A DNA stretch of 64,000 nt, from the NCBI GenBank assembly GCA_000406005.1, contig ASZN01000028.1, forward strand, positions 1-64,000. The letters are read 5' to 3'. A program made the position numbers and the translations under genes. Below the pieces are notes generated by a model, which saw only the letters and a list, made by a program, of their open reading frames with translations, made no database searches and was not told where the DNA came from. Positions 46,955-56,060 of this stretch are shown here, piece after piece. The stretch is from Candidatus Poribacteria bacterium WGA-3G (lineage in GTDB: Bacteria > Poribacteria > WGA-4E > WGA-3G). Within the stretch, counting starts at the first letter, position 1, and each line of letters opens with the position of its first letter.

Positions 46955-47135
46955 TTACGTTTAAACATTTCTCTGGTGTCTTCTGTAAAGAATACCCTTG
47001 CAATATACGCGAATAATATCAACTACAATCAACGGGTAATTCTGTCTGGTTTGTAGGTAAACTTTCCGATTTTGATCCGCATCATTTCTAAGACGTTCCA
47101 CGCGCTTGCTAAAAACTGATGTCAGGAGACTCGTC

Positions 47136-48194
47136 ATGCTAATCCGAACGAGAGCCCCGGTCCGCATTGATTTCGCTGGCGGGTGGAGCGATGTTGCCCT
47201 TTTCACCGAGCATTCAAAGGGTTTCGTCGTCAATGGGGCGATCAACCGATACGCTTATGCTACGCTACGCTGTGAACGCCAAACGATACAAGACGATTCC
47301 GTTGAGCTACAGCGTGTTTTGGACAAAAGTATTCGTATCTATTCCGCGGATTTTGATACTTTCATCGAAGCGGATGACATACGTCAACTTGAATATGACG
47401 GTAACGTCGATTTGGTGAAAGCCGCTGTTCGTCGGATGTCTATACAGATCGGCGGGTTTGACCTTATCACGCAGTCAACTGCACCCCCTGGTAGCGGGTT
47501 GGGTACTTCGGCATCAATGGGTGTCGCGCTCGTCGGTGCCCTTGGTGCGCTTAAGGATGTAACCTATCTCCCTTATGAGTACGCGGATCTCGCCAGTACG
47601 ATTGAACGACACGAACTCGGGATACTCGGTGGTAAACAGGACCACTACGCGAGCGCACTCGGTGGTATCCACTTTATGGAGTTCCAAGGCGAAGATGTCA
47701 AAACTTCCCCATTACGGTTCCCACCACACATCCGTTATGAACTCGAAAAGAATCTTGTCCTCTGTTATACCGGAAAGTCCCGTCTCTCTGGTAATATACA
47801 TCAAAATGTGACAGATGCTTATAAAAGCGGTCAACCGAGTGTCCGTGAAGCTTTAGAAACCCTCAAAGCCATTGCTGAAGCGACGAAAACTGCGCTCATG
47901 CGGGGTCGATTAACGGAATTTGGCGAGCTCCTCACGGAAAACTGGAAGAATCAAAAAAAGTTGCACGCCTCTGTTACAAACGAACAGATTGAATCTCTCT
48001 TTAAAATTGCGATGACACACGGTGCAATCGGCGGTAAAGCTTGCGGTGCTGGTGGTGGTGGGTGTCTCTTATTTTACTGTGAACCTGCACGTGAACATCG
48101 TGTCCGCCAAAAACTTGAAGATGCGGGGGCACGCGTCATTGACGTTAACTTCGATTTCGACGGACTTCAAATGTGGAAGGTTGCGGACGACTAA
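47136..48194 (+). CDS. GHMP-family sugar kinase (heptose-7-phosphate kinase-like)
   Basis: A 352-residue GHMP kinase. Motifs: RAPVRIDFAGGWSD (motif 1), PPGSGLGTSASMGVALVGAL (ATP-binding motif 2), GAIGGKACGAGGGGCLLFY (motif 3). The FAGGWSD start resembles D-glycero-D-manno-heptose 7-phosphate kinases (HddA) and related L-fucose kinases used in surface polysaccharide synthesis. ATG 47136 is 7 nt after AGGAG. MoxR follows after 12 nt. Confidence 0.85.
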   Translation: MLIRTRAPVRIDFAGGWSDVALFTEHSKGFVVNGAINRYAYATLRCERQTIQDDSVELQRVLDKSIRIYSADFDTFIEADDIRQLEYDGNVDLVKAAVRRMSIQIGGFDLITQSTAPPGSGLGTSASMGVALVGALGALKDVTYLPYEYADLASTIERHELGILGGKQDHYASALGGIHFMEFQGEDVKTSPLRFPPHIRYELEKNLVLCYTGKSRLSGNIHQNVTDAYKSGQPSVREALETLKAIAEATKTALMRGRLTEFGELLTENWKNQKKLHASVTNEQIESLFKIAMTHGAIGGKACGAGGGGCLLFYCEPAREHRVRQKLEDAGARVIDVNFDFDGLQMWKVADD

Positions 48195-48206
48195 CCCTAA
48201 AAAAAT

Positions 48207-49226
48207 ATGAAAAACGACACACCCATCGCGGAACCCTTGACCGACATGGAAGCCGCTGAAACTTTAAAAACGGCAAGGGCAAACATTTTAACAGAACTTA
48301 AAAAGCGGATCATCGGGCAGAACGAGGTCATCGAGCAACTTCTTATCGCGCTCTTTTCACAGGGACACTGTTTATTGGTCGGTGTTCCCGGGTTAGCGAA
48401 GACACTGTTAATTAGCACGTTCGCGGAGATTCTTGAACTCCCTTTCAACCGCATCCAATTTACGCCGGACCTGATGCCGTCTGATATTATCGGTACGGAT
48501 ATTATTGAGGAAGGCGAGGCGGGGAAACGCGCCTTCCGCTTTATTAAGGGACCGGTATTTGCTAATATCGTTCTCGCCGATGAGATCAACCGAACGCCTC
48601 CTAAAACACAAGCCGCGCTTTTACAAGCGATGCAAGAATACAAGGTTACAGCAGGTGGTAGGACTTATGCGTTAGAACGCCCATTTTTTGTCCTTGCAAC
48701 ACAAAACCCGATTGAGCAGGAAGGCACCTATCCGCTACCAGAAGCGCAACTTGATCGGTTCATGTTCCACATTACACTTGATTATCCAGATAAAGATGCT
48801 GAAAAAGAGATCGTGATGACGACGACTGCGGCTTATGAACCGGAGATAAAAGCCGTTATCACCGGGGAAGAAGTACTGCAAATCCAACAGATCGTCCGGA
48901 AAGTTCCGATCGCGGAGGCAATTGTGGACTATGCTGTAGAATTGAGCAGGCAGACGCGCCCGACACCGGATGCCTTTGATTTCATTCAGGATTGGGTGCA
49001 ATGGGGTGCCGGACCGCGTGCGTCGCAATACCTTGTGCTCGGTGCGAAAGCGCGTGCGATTCTTCATGGGCGGTATCATGTTTCTTATGACGATATCAAG
49101 GCTGTCGCGGTCCCAGTGCTACGCCACCGGATTTTGACGAACTTCAACGCCGAAGCTGACGGGATCACGAGCTTGGATATTATCAATAAACTGCTGGAAC
49201 AGGTTGAACCGCCGGCGGTACAATAG
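48207..49226 (+). CDS. MoxR-family AAA+ ATPase
   Basis: A 339-residue AAA_3 ATPase. Walker A is GVPGLAKTLL, Walker B NIVLADEINRTPPKTQAALLQAMQE, sensor 1 LATQNPIEQEGTYPLPEAQLDRF (each within normal MoxR spacing). MoxR proteins chaperone complexes together with DUF58/VWA partners; the only DUF58 gene in the window is 19 kb away (28851-29756). Follows the sugar kinase gene by 12 nt, but with little ribosome-binding signal. Confidence 0.92.
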   Translation: MKNDTPIAEPLTDMEAAETLKTARANILTELKKRIIGQNEVIEQLLIALFSQGHCLLVGVPGLAKTLLISTFAEILELPFNRIQFTPDLMPSDIIGTDIIEEGEAGKRAFRFIKGPVFANIVLADEINRTPPKTQAALLQAMQEYKVTAGGRTYALERPFFVLATQNPIEQEGTYPLPEAQLDRFMFHITLDYPDKDAEKEIVMTTTAAYEPEIKAVITGEEVLQIQQIVRKVPIAEAIVDYAVELSRQTRPTPDAFDFIQDWVQWGAGPRASQYLVLGAKARAILHGRYHVSYDDIKAVAVPVLRHRILTNFNAEADGITSLDIINKLLEQVEPPAVQ

Positions 49227-49247
49227 GCGGAGGTTTTAAACAGAATT

Positions 49248-49469
49248 ATGCGTGCAATTGATACTTTCAAAGTGGATAAGGGAACGCTTTCTGTGCTATC
49301 CTCTTTCAAAGAAGCGGATGCAGCTGACAAAGCATATTGGCATTCTAAAAGCCCACAAGAACGTATGGCAGCCCTCGAATTGATGCGGCAGATTAACTAT
49401 GGCTACGATCCAACTACCGAACGACTTCAAAGAGTTCTTGAAATTGCTGAACTCACGCCAGGAGACTAA
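49248..49469 (+). CDS. Small antitoxin-like protein (orphan)
   Basis: A 73-residue protein: SSFKEADAADKAYWHSKSPQERMAALELMRQINYGYDPTTERLQRVLE. This short family usually precedes a nucleotidyltransferase gene in what looks like a toxin-antitoxin pair. Here the next gene is a UDP-sugar dehydrogenase, so the partner is missing. GGAGG lies 12 nt before the ATG. Confidence 0.65.
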   Translation: MRAIDTFKVDKGTLSVLSSFKEADAADKAYWHSKSPQERMAALELMRQINYGYDPTTERLQRVLEIAELTPGD

Positions 49470-49480
49470 AAGAGTAAAGA

Positions 49481-50860
49481 ATGAAAATTGCAATTATAGG
49501 AACCGGATACGTCGGTTTGACCACAGCGGTTGTCCTCTCTTATCTGCATCATGATGTTGCCGGAGTGGATAAAGACGCAAGCAAACTCACTCTTTTACAT
49601 GATGGAAAAAGTCCGATCCATGAACCGGGCATCCAGAACCTCCTTGAGGAAGTATGGCGGACGATCCGTTTCACGCCGAATGTGGCTGAAGTCGTCCCGG
49701 ACGCGGAACTGATTCTGATTGCTGTCGGAACACCACCGAAGCAGAACGGCGAAGCGGATACACGACACGTTGAACAAGCTGCGAGAGAAGTGGCTCAGGT
49801 CTGCCTACCGAATAAACACTATACGCTTGTCGTCAAGTCCACTGTCCCAATTGGTACCAACCAACGTGTTGCCGAGGTCGTCGAAAACGTCTTTTCAGAA
49901 CGCGGGATTCGAGGGAACGTCTCTGTCGCTTCAAATCCTGAATTCTTACAAGAGGGATTGGCACTGCAAGGCGCGTTCTATCCGGATCGGATCGTCGTCG
50001 GTGCGAACAGTGAAAAGGCGATTGATACCTTGCGTCGTCTCTATAAACCGATCCTTGAACAGACTTTTGACCCGCCGAGCGAGTTTCCACGTCCGCCTTC
50101 TTATCATCTTCCACCGATGATGACGACGGACCCGAACAGTGCTGAGATGATTAAATACGCCGCGAACACCTTCCTCGCTCTCAAGATCAGTTTTATTAAC
50201 GAAATCGCTGGCCTCTGTGAAGAGGTTGATGCGGATGTAACAGAAGTCGCCCGTGGTATTGGACTTGACGCGCGTATCGGACACCGATTTCTCCGGGCGG
50301 GTCTCGGTTGGGGTGGGAGCTGCTATCCGAAAGATACCGCTGCGCTCTTAGGGGTCGCGGCGCAATCTGGTTACGAAATGCCGATTACGGAAGCCGCACG
50401 CACGGTCAACTTCCGACAACGGGAACGTATCGTCGAAAAATTGCGGGATGTACTGCACACGTTTGAAGGCAAAACCGTCGGTATCCTCGGCCTCGCCTTT
50501 AAGCCGAACACCGATGACATTCGAGAAGCACCGGCACTTGATATCATCCGGGAACTCCTCGCAGAAGGTGCGATTGTTCGCGCCCACGACCCGATCGCTA
50601 TAGCCAACGCACATCAGGCTTTAAGCGAAAAAGTTGATACTCACAACAACGGGTTGCACTTCACCGAAGATGTATACGAACTGCCGTACGATGCAGACGC
50701 ACTGGTGCTTGTTACCGAATGGGACCTCTACCACAGACTTGAACTCCGCAGGCTCGCAAAACAGATGAAGACACCAATCCTCATTGATGGACGCAACGTC
50801 TATTCGCCAGAAGAAGCGAGAGCCGCAGGTTTTCGCTATATCGGTGTCGGCAGAATGTAA
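49481..50860 (+). CDS. ugd: UDP-glucose 6-dehydrogenase
   Basis: A 459-residue UDP-glucose/GDP-mannose dehydrogenase. NAD-binding MKIAIIGTGYVGLTTAVVLS, SNPEFLQEGLA, catalytic Cys281 in LGWGGSCYPKDT, and the C-terminal domain GLAFKPNTDDIREAPALDII. It would produce UDP-glucuronate for exopolysaccharide or envelope sugars, consistent with the upstream sugar kinase. Confidence 0.92.
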   Translation: MKIAIIGTGYVGLTTAVVLSYLHHDVAGVDKDASKLTLLHDGKSPIHEPGIQNLLEEVWRTIRFTPNVAEVVPDAELILIAVGTPPKQNGEADTRHVEQAAREVAQVCLPNKHYTLVVKSTVPIGTNQRVAEVVENVFSERGIRGNVSVASNPEFLQEGLALQGAFYPDRIVVGANSEKAIDTLRRLYKPILEQTFDPPSEFPRPPSYHLPPMMTTDPNSAEMIKYAANTFLALKISFINEIAGLCEEVDADVTEVARGIGLDARIGHRFLRAGLGWGGSCYPKDTAALLGVAAQSGYEMPITEAARTVNFRQRERIVEKLRDVLHTFEGKTVGILGLAFKPNTDDIREAPALDIIRELLAEGAIVRAHDPIAIANAHQALSEKVDTHNNGLHFTEDVYELPYDADALVLVTEWDLYHRLELRRLAKQMKTPILIDGRNVYSPEEARAAGFRYIGVGRM

Positions 50861-50882
50861 GGTGCTTGGTGTTGAAACCTTT

Positions 50883-51028
50883 AAAGCACAAAACCCGTCG
50901 TTTAACCGCAAGGAATAATTAAAAAGCCGAAATGCGAAACCGTAGCCTGTAACGTAGTGGAGGGCGGAATTAAACGAAAACCGTCAAAGCACAAACCCCG
51001 TCGTTTAACCGCAAGGAATAATTAAAAA
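50883..51028 (+). repeat. 43-bp direct repeat carrying a ribosome-binding leader
   Basis: 50883-50925 and 50986-51028 are 43-bp direct repeats with one mismatch. Both contain CGTTTAACCGCAAGGAATAA and AAAAA, a leader like that before the NIPSNAP gene at 13005. After the first copy comes ATG CGA AAC CGT AGC CTG TAA (50932-50952), a six-codon frame. After the second copy the DUF309 reading frame begins without any ATG, GTG or TTG. Confidence 0.7.
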
Positions 51029-51152
51029 ACAACCCGTACCCTTTGATAAAAATTGGCAACGATATTGCCCACAAAAGCCGTTTCCACCGTATCGCCATAT
51101 ACCCGGTGTCACGCCACATCCGATTCGCGACCCGAAGGGGCACAGTTATGGA

Positions 51153-51584
51153 GTGGAAGAAGGACACGATGCTGAACCTTTAGCACCAGAATTCTGGCAG
51201 CAAAACGAGGATTACCTCTACGGTGTAGATTTATACAACTTTGCCTATTGGTGGGAGGCACACGAGGCATGGGAAGGACTCTGGCACCAAGCAGAAGATA
51301 CGTATCGTCTCTACCTTCAAGGGTTAATTCAGGTGTCAGCATCTTTGATTAAGTATCATACACGGATGTTGCGGCCGTTGCGTTCGCTTTCTACGGCTGG
51401 ACGCGATAAGTTACGGCAAGTTGTCGTTGAATGTGACGATGCATCGGGTAATTATATGGGGCTCAATCTACCAGGTTTTTTGGATACCGCTGATACGTTT
51501 TTTGCACCTTTCTTTGCCGATACCGTAACAGAAGCCACCTATCATCAGGATTCGGTTAAACCGCTGATACGGCTGGAAAGTTGA
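51153..51584 (+). CDS. DUF309 family protein
   Basis: The first standard start in frame is GTG 51153, giving 143 residues: LYNFAYWWEAHEAWEGLWHQ...YLQGLIQVSASLIKYH is the DUF309 helical core. The frame is open a further 44 codons upstream to ATT 51021 with plausible protein (PFPPYRHIPGVTPHP, RDPKGHSYG) but no ATG, GTG or TTG. The real start may be a rare ATT, or a start codon was lost when the leader was duplicated. Function unknown; the core is thought to be a metal-free helical bundle. Confidence 0.75.
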   Translation: MEEGHDAEPLAPEFWQQNEDYLYGVDLYNFAYWWEAHEAWEGLWHQAEDTYRLYLQGLIQVSASLIKYHTRMLRPLRSLSTAGRDKLRQVVVECDDASGNYMGLNLPGFLDTADTFFAPFFADTVTEATYHQDSVKPLIRLES

Positions 51585-51619
51585 CGTAAATCCCTACCTA
51601 TCTATTCTGAGGAAGCGGC

Positions 51620-51910
51620 ATGCCGACATTCTTGCCTTTTCTCATCTTCAGTTTTGTATGTATTTTCATCGTTCTGCTGCTGTTTATTCTGTTTAAAATA
51701 GGTGCCTATTTCGGTAGGAGCGATGTAGATGAGTTCCGAGCCGTTCGGTGTCCGCAGTGCCAGACGCGGCGGAAGCCTGAAAAAACGGGTGAGGTCAGAA
51801 ACCTCGTTGAGCTTGAGATGCGCTGCCCGCGCTGCGGATACATCTCTTATGATATTCCACCGAAGACGAATCTCTCCACACGTCCATCCGATCCGAATCA
51901 GAGGGAGTGA
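51620..51910 (+). CDS. Small membrane protein with zinc ribbon
   Basis: A 96-residue protein. One hydrophobic segment (residues about 4-30, FLPFLIFSFVCIFIVLLLFI) is followed by a Cys4 zinc ribbon, CPQC and CPRC separated by 22 residues. No family name recognised. It starts 36 bp after the DUF309 gene and ends 13 bp before the methyltransferase start. Confidence 0.68.
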   Translation: MPTFLPFLIFSFVCIFIVLLLFILFKIGAYFGRSDVDEFRAVRCPQCQTRRKPEKTGEVRNLVELEMRCPRCGYISYDIPPKTNLSTRPSDPNQRE

Positions 51911-51923
51911 AGGGACGAAATGT

Positions 51924-52604
51924 ATGAACATATTTGATGCGACTCGAAAACATTATAACGCGGCGGGTGTTCACCCGACAACCGATCCTGATGATCCGAG
52001 ATCGCAATTTGCCGTTGACAGATATGAAGACCAATTGCGCAAACTCATAAAACCCGGCATGCGCGCATTAGACTTAGGCTGCAATGCAGGACGGTTTACC
52101 TTTGCTATGGAAGACGTGGGTGCAATAGCAACCGGTATTGACTTCGCAGAGATTCCACTCCTCCACGCCAAAAAGGTTGCGGAAAAAAGAAAGAGTCGTT
52201 GTCAATTCAACATCGGGGATATGGCTGCGTTACCTTACAAAGCGAATTCTTTCGATCTCGCGTTACTCCCACAAAATAATATCTACTTATCATATCAGAC
52301 GCTGGAAAACTTGTCAGTTCAGCTTAAACGGATTCTATCGGATAACGGTATTTTCGTTGTAATTATGTCCGATGAATTGGTCAAAAGAGCCGGAGAAGAA
52401 GCCCTTCCAGAGCGATACGATGTACAGACCGGTTTGATAGGCGGAAGCAGGGCAATTCCTGAAAAAGGTGTGTACCCTTCTCCATCGTACTTTTGGACGG
52501 TCGCCTTTGCGAAACACATTATTGAGAAACATCTCCCTTTGGAAGAGGTAGAGCAGATAGAAGAGAATAGATATGTGTTGGTGTTCCGTAACAGAAAGGG
52601 ATGA
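51924..52604 (+). CDS. SAM-dependent methyltransferase (class I)
   Basis: A 226-residue methyltransferase. Motif I is ALDLGCNAGRFTFAM; the acidic residue after beta2 is in GIDFAEI; the motif IV region is FDLALLPQNNIYL. Substrate unknown. ATG 51924 follows AGGGA by 8 nt; the reading frame continues upstream within the preceding gene, but that part is not homologous. Overlapping spacing suggests an operon with the zinc-ribbon gene. Confidence 0.82.
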   Translation: MNIFDATRKHYNAAGVHPTTDPDDPRSQFAVDRYEDQLRKLIKPGMRALDLGCNAGRFTFAMEDVGAIATGIDFAEIPLLHAKKVAEKRKSRCQFNIGDMAALPYKANSFDLALLPQNNIYLSYQTLENLSVQLKRILSDNGIFVVIMSDELVKRAGEEALPERYDVQTGLIGGSRAIPEKGVYPSPSYFWTVAFAKHIIEKHLPLEEVEQIEENRYVLVFRNRKG

Positions 52605-52850
52605 AGACTTTCGTGTGATCTTCTCATACATTGATGTCATTTCGGTCCCAAAAGAAATGAAGCAATTTCTCACGACTACGCGAACAAAATTTGTTAGTTA
52701 GACGTTTCGGACTCATAGATGATTAGCTAATTGGACACAGCGGTCTAACGGTGGATTCCAACGACAGTCCGGTTTTGCCCCTCAGGACGAGCACCGCAGC
52801 CCGATGCCGATAGAGTCAATAGAATAGTCAGCAGAATTGACTTATAATCA

Positions 52851-53393
52851 CTACAGAGCATCAAGTACTGAATTCATTGTAGGACACCATTCTTCATACC
52901 CATGAGTAGACAATCCTATTTTTGTGCTATATTTAGCTCCTAAATAGGGGATTGCCTGCATTGTAACATACATACCTAAATTGTCCATATAGAAACGAAA
53001 AGTTTCATGGGTCAGCACAGGTAATTGTTCCCAAGGCGTGCTTTCAAATACACTTTTGATAAAATCTGGGCATTTTGGTGTGCCTTCCGAATACATACCA
53101 ATTAACGATATTTCTTTGTCTGTATGATTCTCCTTGATATATGCTACTTCAAGTTCTGTATTGATATCTTGCCAGTCAGATCGAAAAGCAAATACAGTAC
53201 ATCCTTGGATGGGACGGGTAAATTCACCTATTTCCTCAATTGAAGCACCATTTTCAGCGAAATCAGGATACCTGATGTCATCTCTCTGAATCACTGGAGA
53301 CGTGAATAAAGATAAAAAACGAGCAGGAATCTCCTCAAAGGTATCATCCGGCATAGCCTCATCCGATATTAGCAATACAGTCTTTTTTATCAT
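52851..53393 (-). CDS. Hypothetical protein
   Basis: A 180-residue soluble protein. No family recognised. The N-terminus (MIKKTVLLISDEAMPDDTFEEI) reads like a strand-turn-helix of an alpha/beta fold. A weak ribosome-binding site precedes the ATG. AT-rich, lacking the GC-rich codon style of its neighbours, which may indicate recent acquisition. The 246 bp between it and the methyltransferase hold nothing recognisable. Confidence 0.5.
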   Translation of the reverse strand: MIKKTVLLISDEAMPDDTFEEIPARFLSLFTSPVIQRDDIRYPDFAENGASIEEIGEFTRPIQGCTVFAFRSDWQDINTELEVAYIKENHTDKEISLIGMYSEGTPKCPDFIKSVFESTPWEQLPVLTHETFRFYMDNLGMYVTMQAIPYLGAKYSTKIGLSTHGYEEWCPTMNSVLDAL

Positions 53394-53437
53394 TTTTATA
53401 TATTTTCCGTATATGTGAAGTTTACCATAAATTCACA

Positions 53438-53474
53438 TATCCGTGTGAATCTTCATAGCAGATTCACACGGATA
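53438..53474. terminator. Strong hairpin between two unknown genes
   Basis: A perfect 14-bp stem, TATCCGTGTGAATC (53438-53451) and GATTCACACGGATA (53461-53474), with a 9-nt loop. It follows the stop of the minus-strand gene at 53529. It could end that transcript, but there is no T-run. Confidence 0.5.
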
Positions 53475-53528
53475 GGGTGGGCATCTGGATATACGACAGT
53501 AGGCAGAAGTTTATTTACGAATTAGAAT

Positions 53529-54284
53529 TTAGTCTCGCCGTATCTGTGAAGGGGACACCCCCATGAAAAACTCGTAAATCTCAATTACCCTATCAGGGTT
53601 CGTGATAAACCACTCTCTTTCCCGATTTATATCCACTGGTGGTATGTGTTTGCCGCGCAGTTTTAAGGCTATGTGTATCCCACTTTCTAACTTTATTTCC
53701 TCATCTGTTCTCAGTAAAAGCTCGGTTATGACCTTCTCTCGAAACTGCCTAGTTTCTTTGAGAATTCTACCCTCCACAGGTTTTTTCGACTTAGTCCTGC
53801 CAATATTACACCTCCACTCACCTTCCGAATGACTGCTTTCTGAGGCATTTACCTCGGTTCTGGTTTTATCACCTGATAGATAATAGAGATAAACCCAATT
53901 TTTTCCATTCCCGTAAATCCTTAAAGGATATTTAGCGATGATCCAATAGCCTTCAGAAAATTGATTTGTTTCTCCTAATATGGCAAGATACTCAAGGGCA
54001 TCTTTAGTAAGTTTCATGAGCCTATTGTTTGTTTCTTCTAATCCGCCGAGACATGTATGAATAAGACCTACAGTATACGATAAACTCAATGTTGATGGAA
54101 TTATATAGTAGTCACTGGACACCTCATGAAGACGTAGTGCTAGATTAATTAGCCGACTGATTTCTTCACGTTTCGCGTTTCTAATTTCCCATGGTTCGTC
54201 ATCAGGCATTGCTATATATCTTATGATTTCTTCAACTACCTCAAACTTTAAATATTTATTTTCACATGGATATTCCGTCTTCAT
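53529..54284 (-). CDS. Hypothetical protein
   Basis: A 251-residue soluble protein; no family recognised. Mostly helical N-terminal half, then a beta-rich segment (GYWIIAKYPLRIYGNGKNWVYLYYL) and a basic linker (GRTKSKKPVEGRILKETRQF). GGAG precedes the ATG. AT-rich like its neighbours at 52851 and 54340. Confidence 0.52.
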   Translation of the reverse strand: MKTEYPCENKYLKFEVVEEIIRYIAMPDDEPWEIRNAKREEISRLINLALRLHEVSSDYYIIPSTLSLSYTVGLIHTCLGGLEETNNRLMKLTKDALEYLAILGETNQFSEGYWIIAKYPLRIYGNGKNWVYLYYLSGDKTRTEVNASESSHSEGEWRCNIGRTKSKKPVEGRILKETRQFREKVITELLLRTDEEIKLESGIHIALKLRGKHIPPVDINREREWFITNPDRVIEIYEFFMGVSPSQIRRD

Positions 54285-54339
54285 CTACATCTCCATCGCC
54301 GAAAGATATTTTCAAAACTAGCACCGAAACAGATATTGT

Positions 54340-54636
54340 TTATGGCATTATATTATATCCTCTTGGCACTAGTGTTCCGCGCATAGAAATATAGAAACTT
54401 TCGATGCGTGCTAATTCGATATGTGATATGATGCCTGATCGCAAAACCGATATACTGAAAGCTCCTCTACCATATGCACGAATATCGCGTGCGAGATCGG
54501 TATTTACCCTACCAGAAATAGCGTCAGAAACATGTTCATTAAATCGGTGATTTACGTCTCCGATAGTTTTTCCGACATACTGCTTCCCATTCACCAGATT
54601 GGTGATGAGATAAATTTTGCCATTCAAGGTATTCAC
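54340..54636 (-). CDS. GIY-YIG nuclease domain protein
   Basis: A 98-residue stand-alone GIY-YIG domain: KIYLITNLVNGKQYVGKT (the two tyrosine strands), RFNEHVSDA (catalytic-type Arg and His), IELARIESFYI (catalytic Glu) and GYNIMP. Such small nucleases occur in homing elements and DNA repair or mobile islands. GAGGTG precedes the ATG. Confidence 0.82.
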   Translation of the reverse strand: MNTLNGKIYLITNLVNGKQYVGKTIGDVNHRFNEHVSDAISGRVNTDLARDIRAYGRGAFSISVLRSGIISHIELARIESFYISMRGTLVPRGYNIMP

Positions 54637-55284
54637 CTCTTATTTAAAATCAATTGTTATTAGGTGTTCACGTAGTTCTATCAGGGTAGTTCCCGATGCA
54701 ACTTAGTTTCGGTAGAGACCACGCCAAGCATCGCGGATCGTATTTTCTACCGGCTATGCTTCCAGATAGTTTACCACATAATTTTTGCAATATCAAGGAA
54801 GAGTGCGTTTGTGAAAGTTGTCAAACTATAGTAAAGCCTACAATTGATTATACACTGACAGATTGGTAGGGTTACAAACCCCTTCAGCGGTGTGTGATAG
54901 TAACTACTTGTAAGAAAATTGCGTAAGTCTTATAAAATTTTAGCCAACCCGACCAATGTATAAGATGTGCACAGCCATGTCCACTGACGATTCCATTCGC
55001 CAATTTCGACTTCATTTTCTTTCTTCATGAATGCTATCTCCGTCGTCAGTGCCAGTGACTAATTTCAGTGAGGACAAGGATCCTCAGAAACCTATTCAAC
55101 ACTTTAAATCCTACTATAGTTTTGAAAATTCGTAATTTTTCCACTTGTTCTCACATGATAAAGCGTGGTAAAATAGTCAGCACGCTTTTCAGGACAGCCC
55201 TTGCATTGATTGGTTACTTCAGTTAGACAGAATAAGGACATCCTGATACCGAAAGATTCTCCGAAAAGGGTAGGAGTTCCATAA
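54637..55284. other. 648-bp AT-rich region without recognisable genes
   Basis: No open reading frame of convincing composition, no tRNA and no strong hairpin were found. A weak promoter-like TTGTTC...TAAAAT (55145-55174, 18-bp spacer) lies before the dioxygenase gene at 55285. It marks the right edge of the AT-rich block 52.6-55.2 kb. Confidence 0.4.
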
Positions 55285-56037
55285 ATGGCACAACAAGACG
55301 CAATAGAACATCTCGAAACATTCGGCTACTGCTTAATTGAAGACGCGATACCCACAGCACAGGCAGACGTGATGGCGGAGAAATACTTCCAACTCCACCA
55401 AGACCCAACGAATCGACAGACTTTTCAGGATCCAGATGCTGAACTGTATCAAACCCTTTTCGGTGTGGTCAACCTTGATGAGATGTGTTGGAAGTGCATC
55501 GCACACCCACAGGTGCTACAGGTTGTCCGCCATTTTCTCGGTGCCAGCGCACGGTTGGGTGAGGCTTGCACGAAATGGGTCAAACCACGTGCGCCGCAAG
55601 GTGGTATACACTCCGATTCGACGCACGACTTGCCAGCGCGCCTTCCCGAAACGCCGTGGATGATTAATTCAATCTGGATGATAACGGATTTTACCGTTGA
55701 GAACGGTGCGACGCTCGTAGTGCCATTTAGCCATCGCGCGCGGCGGAGGCCATCAGCATCGGATATGGCAGAAAGTCATCCGGTCTCTGTCTGCGGACGG
55801 CGGGGTTCTGTGCTGTTGTGGCACGGCGGTACATGGCACGGACAGGGCGAAAACACAACCGACGACCAGCATCGGATGGCGTTGAATATCGCTTACTATC
55901 CGGCTTGGTGGAATCTCATGCGCGAGGGTGGACACCAACCTGTTTTTCCTGAAACTTTTGCACGAATGCCGGCGGATATGCAAGCACTTGTTCGACATAA
56001 GGTCGCAAAACGACGTGAGGACATCTATGAGTTTTGA
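55285..56037 (+). CDS. Phytanoyl-CoA dioxygenase (PhyH) family protein
   Basis: A 250-residue Fe(II)/2-oxoglutarate oxygenase. Metal ligands His109-x-Asp111 (IHSDST) and distal His185 (GTWHGQGEN), with Arg in HRMALNI for 2-oxoglutarate. The PhyH family is greatly expanded in Poribacteria; substrates are unknown. GGAG precedes the ATG. Convergent with the nitrilase gene (23 bp apart). Confidence 0.88.
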   Translation: MAQQDAIEHLETFGYCLIEDAIPTAQADVMAEKYFQLHQDPTNRQTFQDPDAELYQTLFGVVNLDEMCWKCIAHPQVLQVVRHFLGASARLGEACTKWVKPRAPQGGIHSDSTHDLPARLPETPWMINSIWMITDFTVENGATLVVPFSHRARRRPSASDMAESHPVSVCGRRGSVLLWHGGTWHGQGENTTDDQHRMALNIAYYPAWWNLMREGGHQPVFPETFARMPADMQALVRHKVAKRREDIYEF

Positions 56038-56060
56038 TCTGACCAAACGCCCGCTTTATT

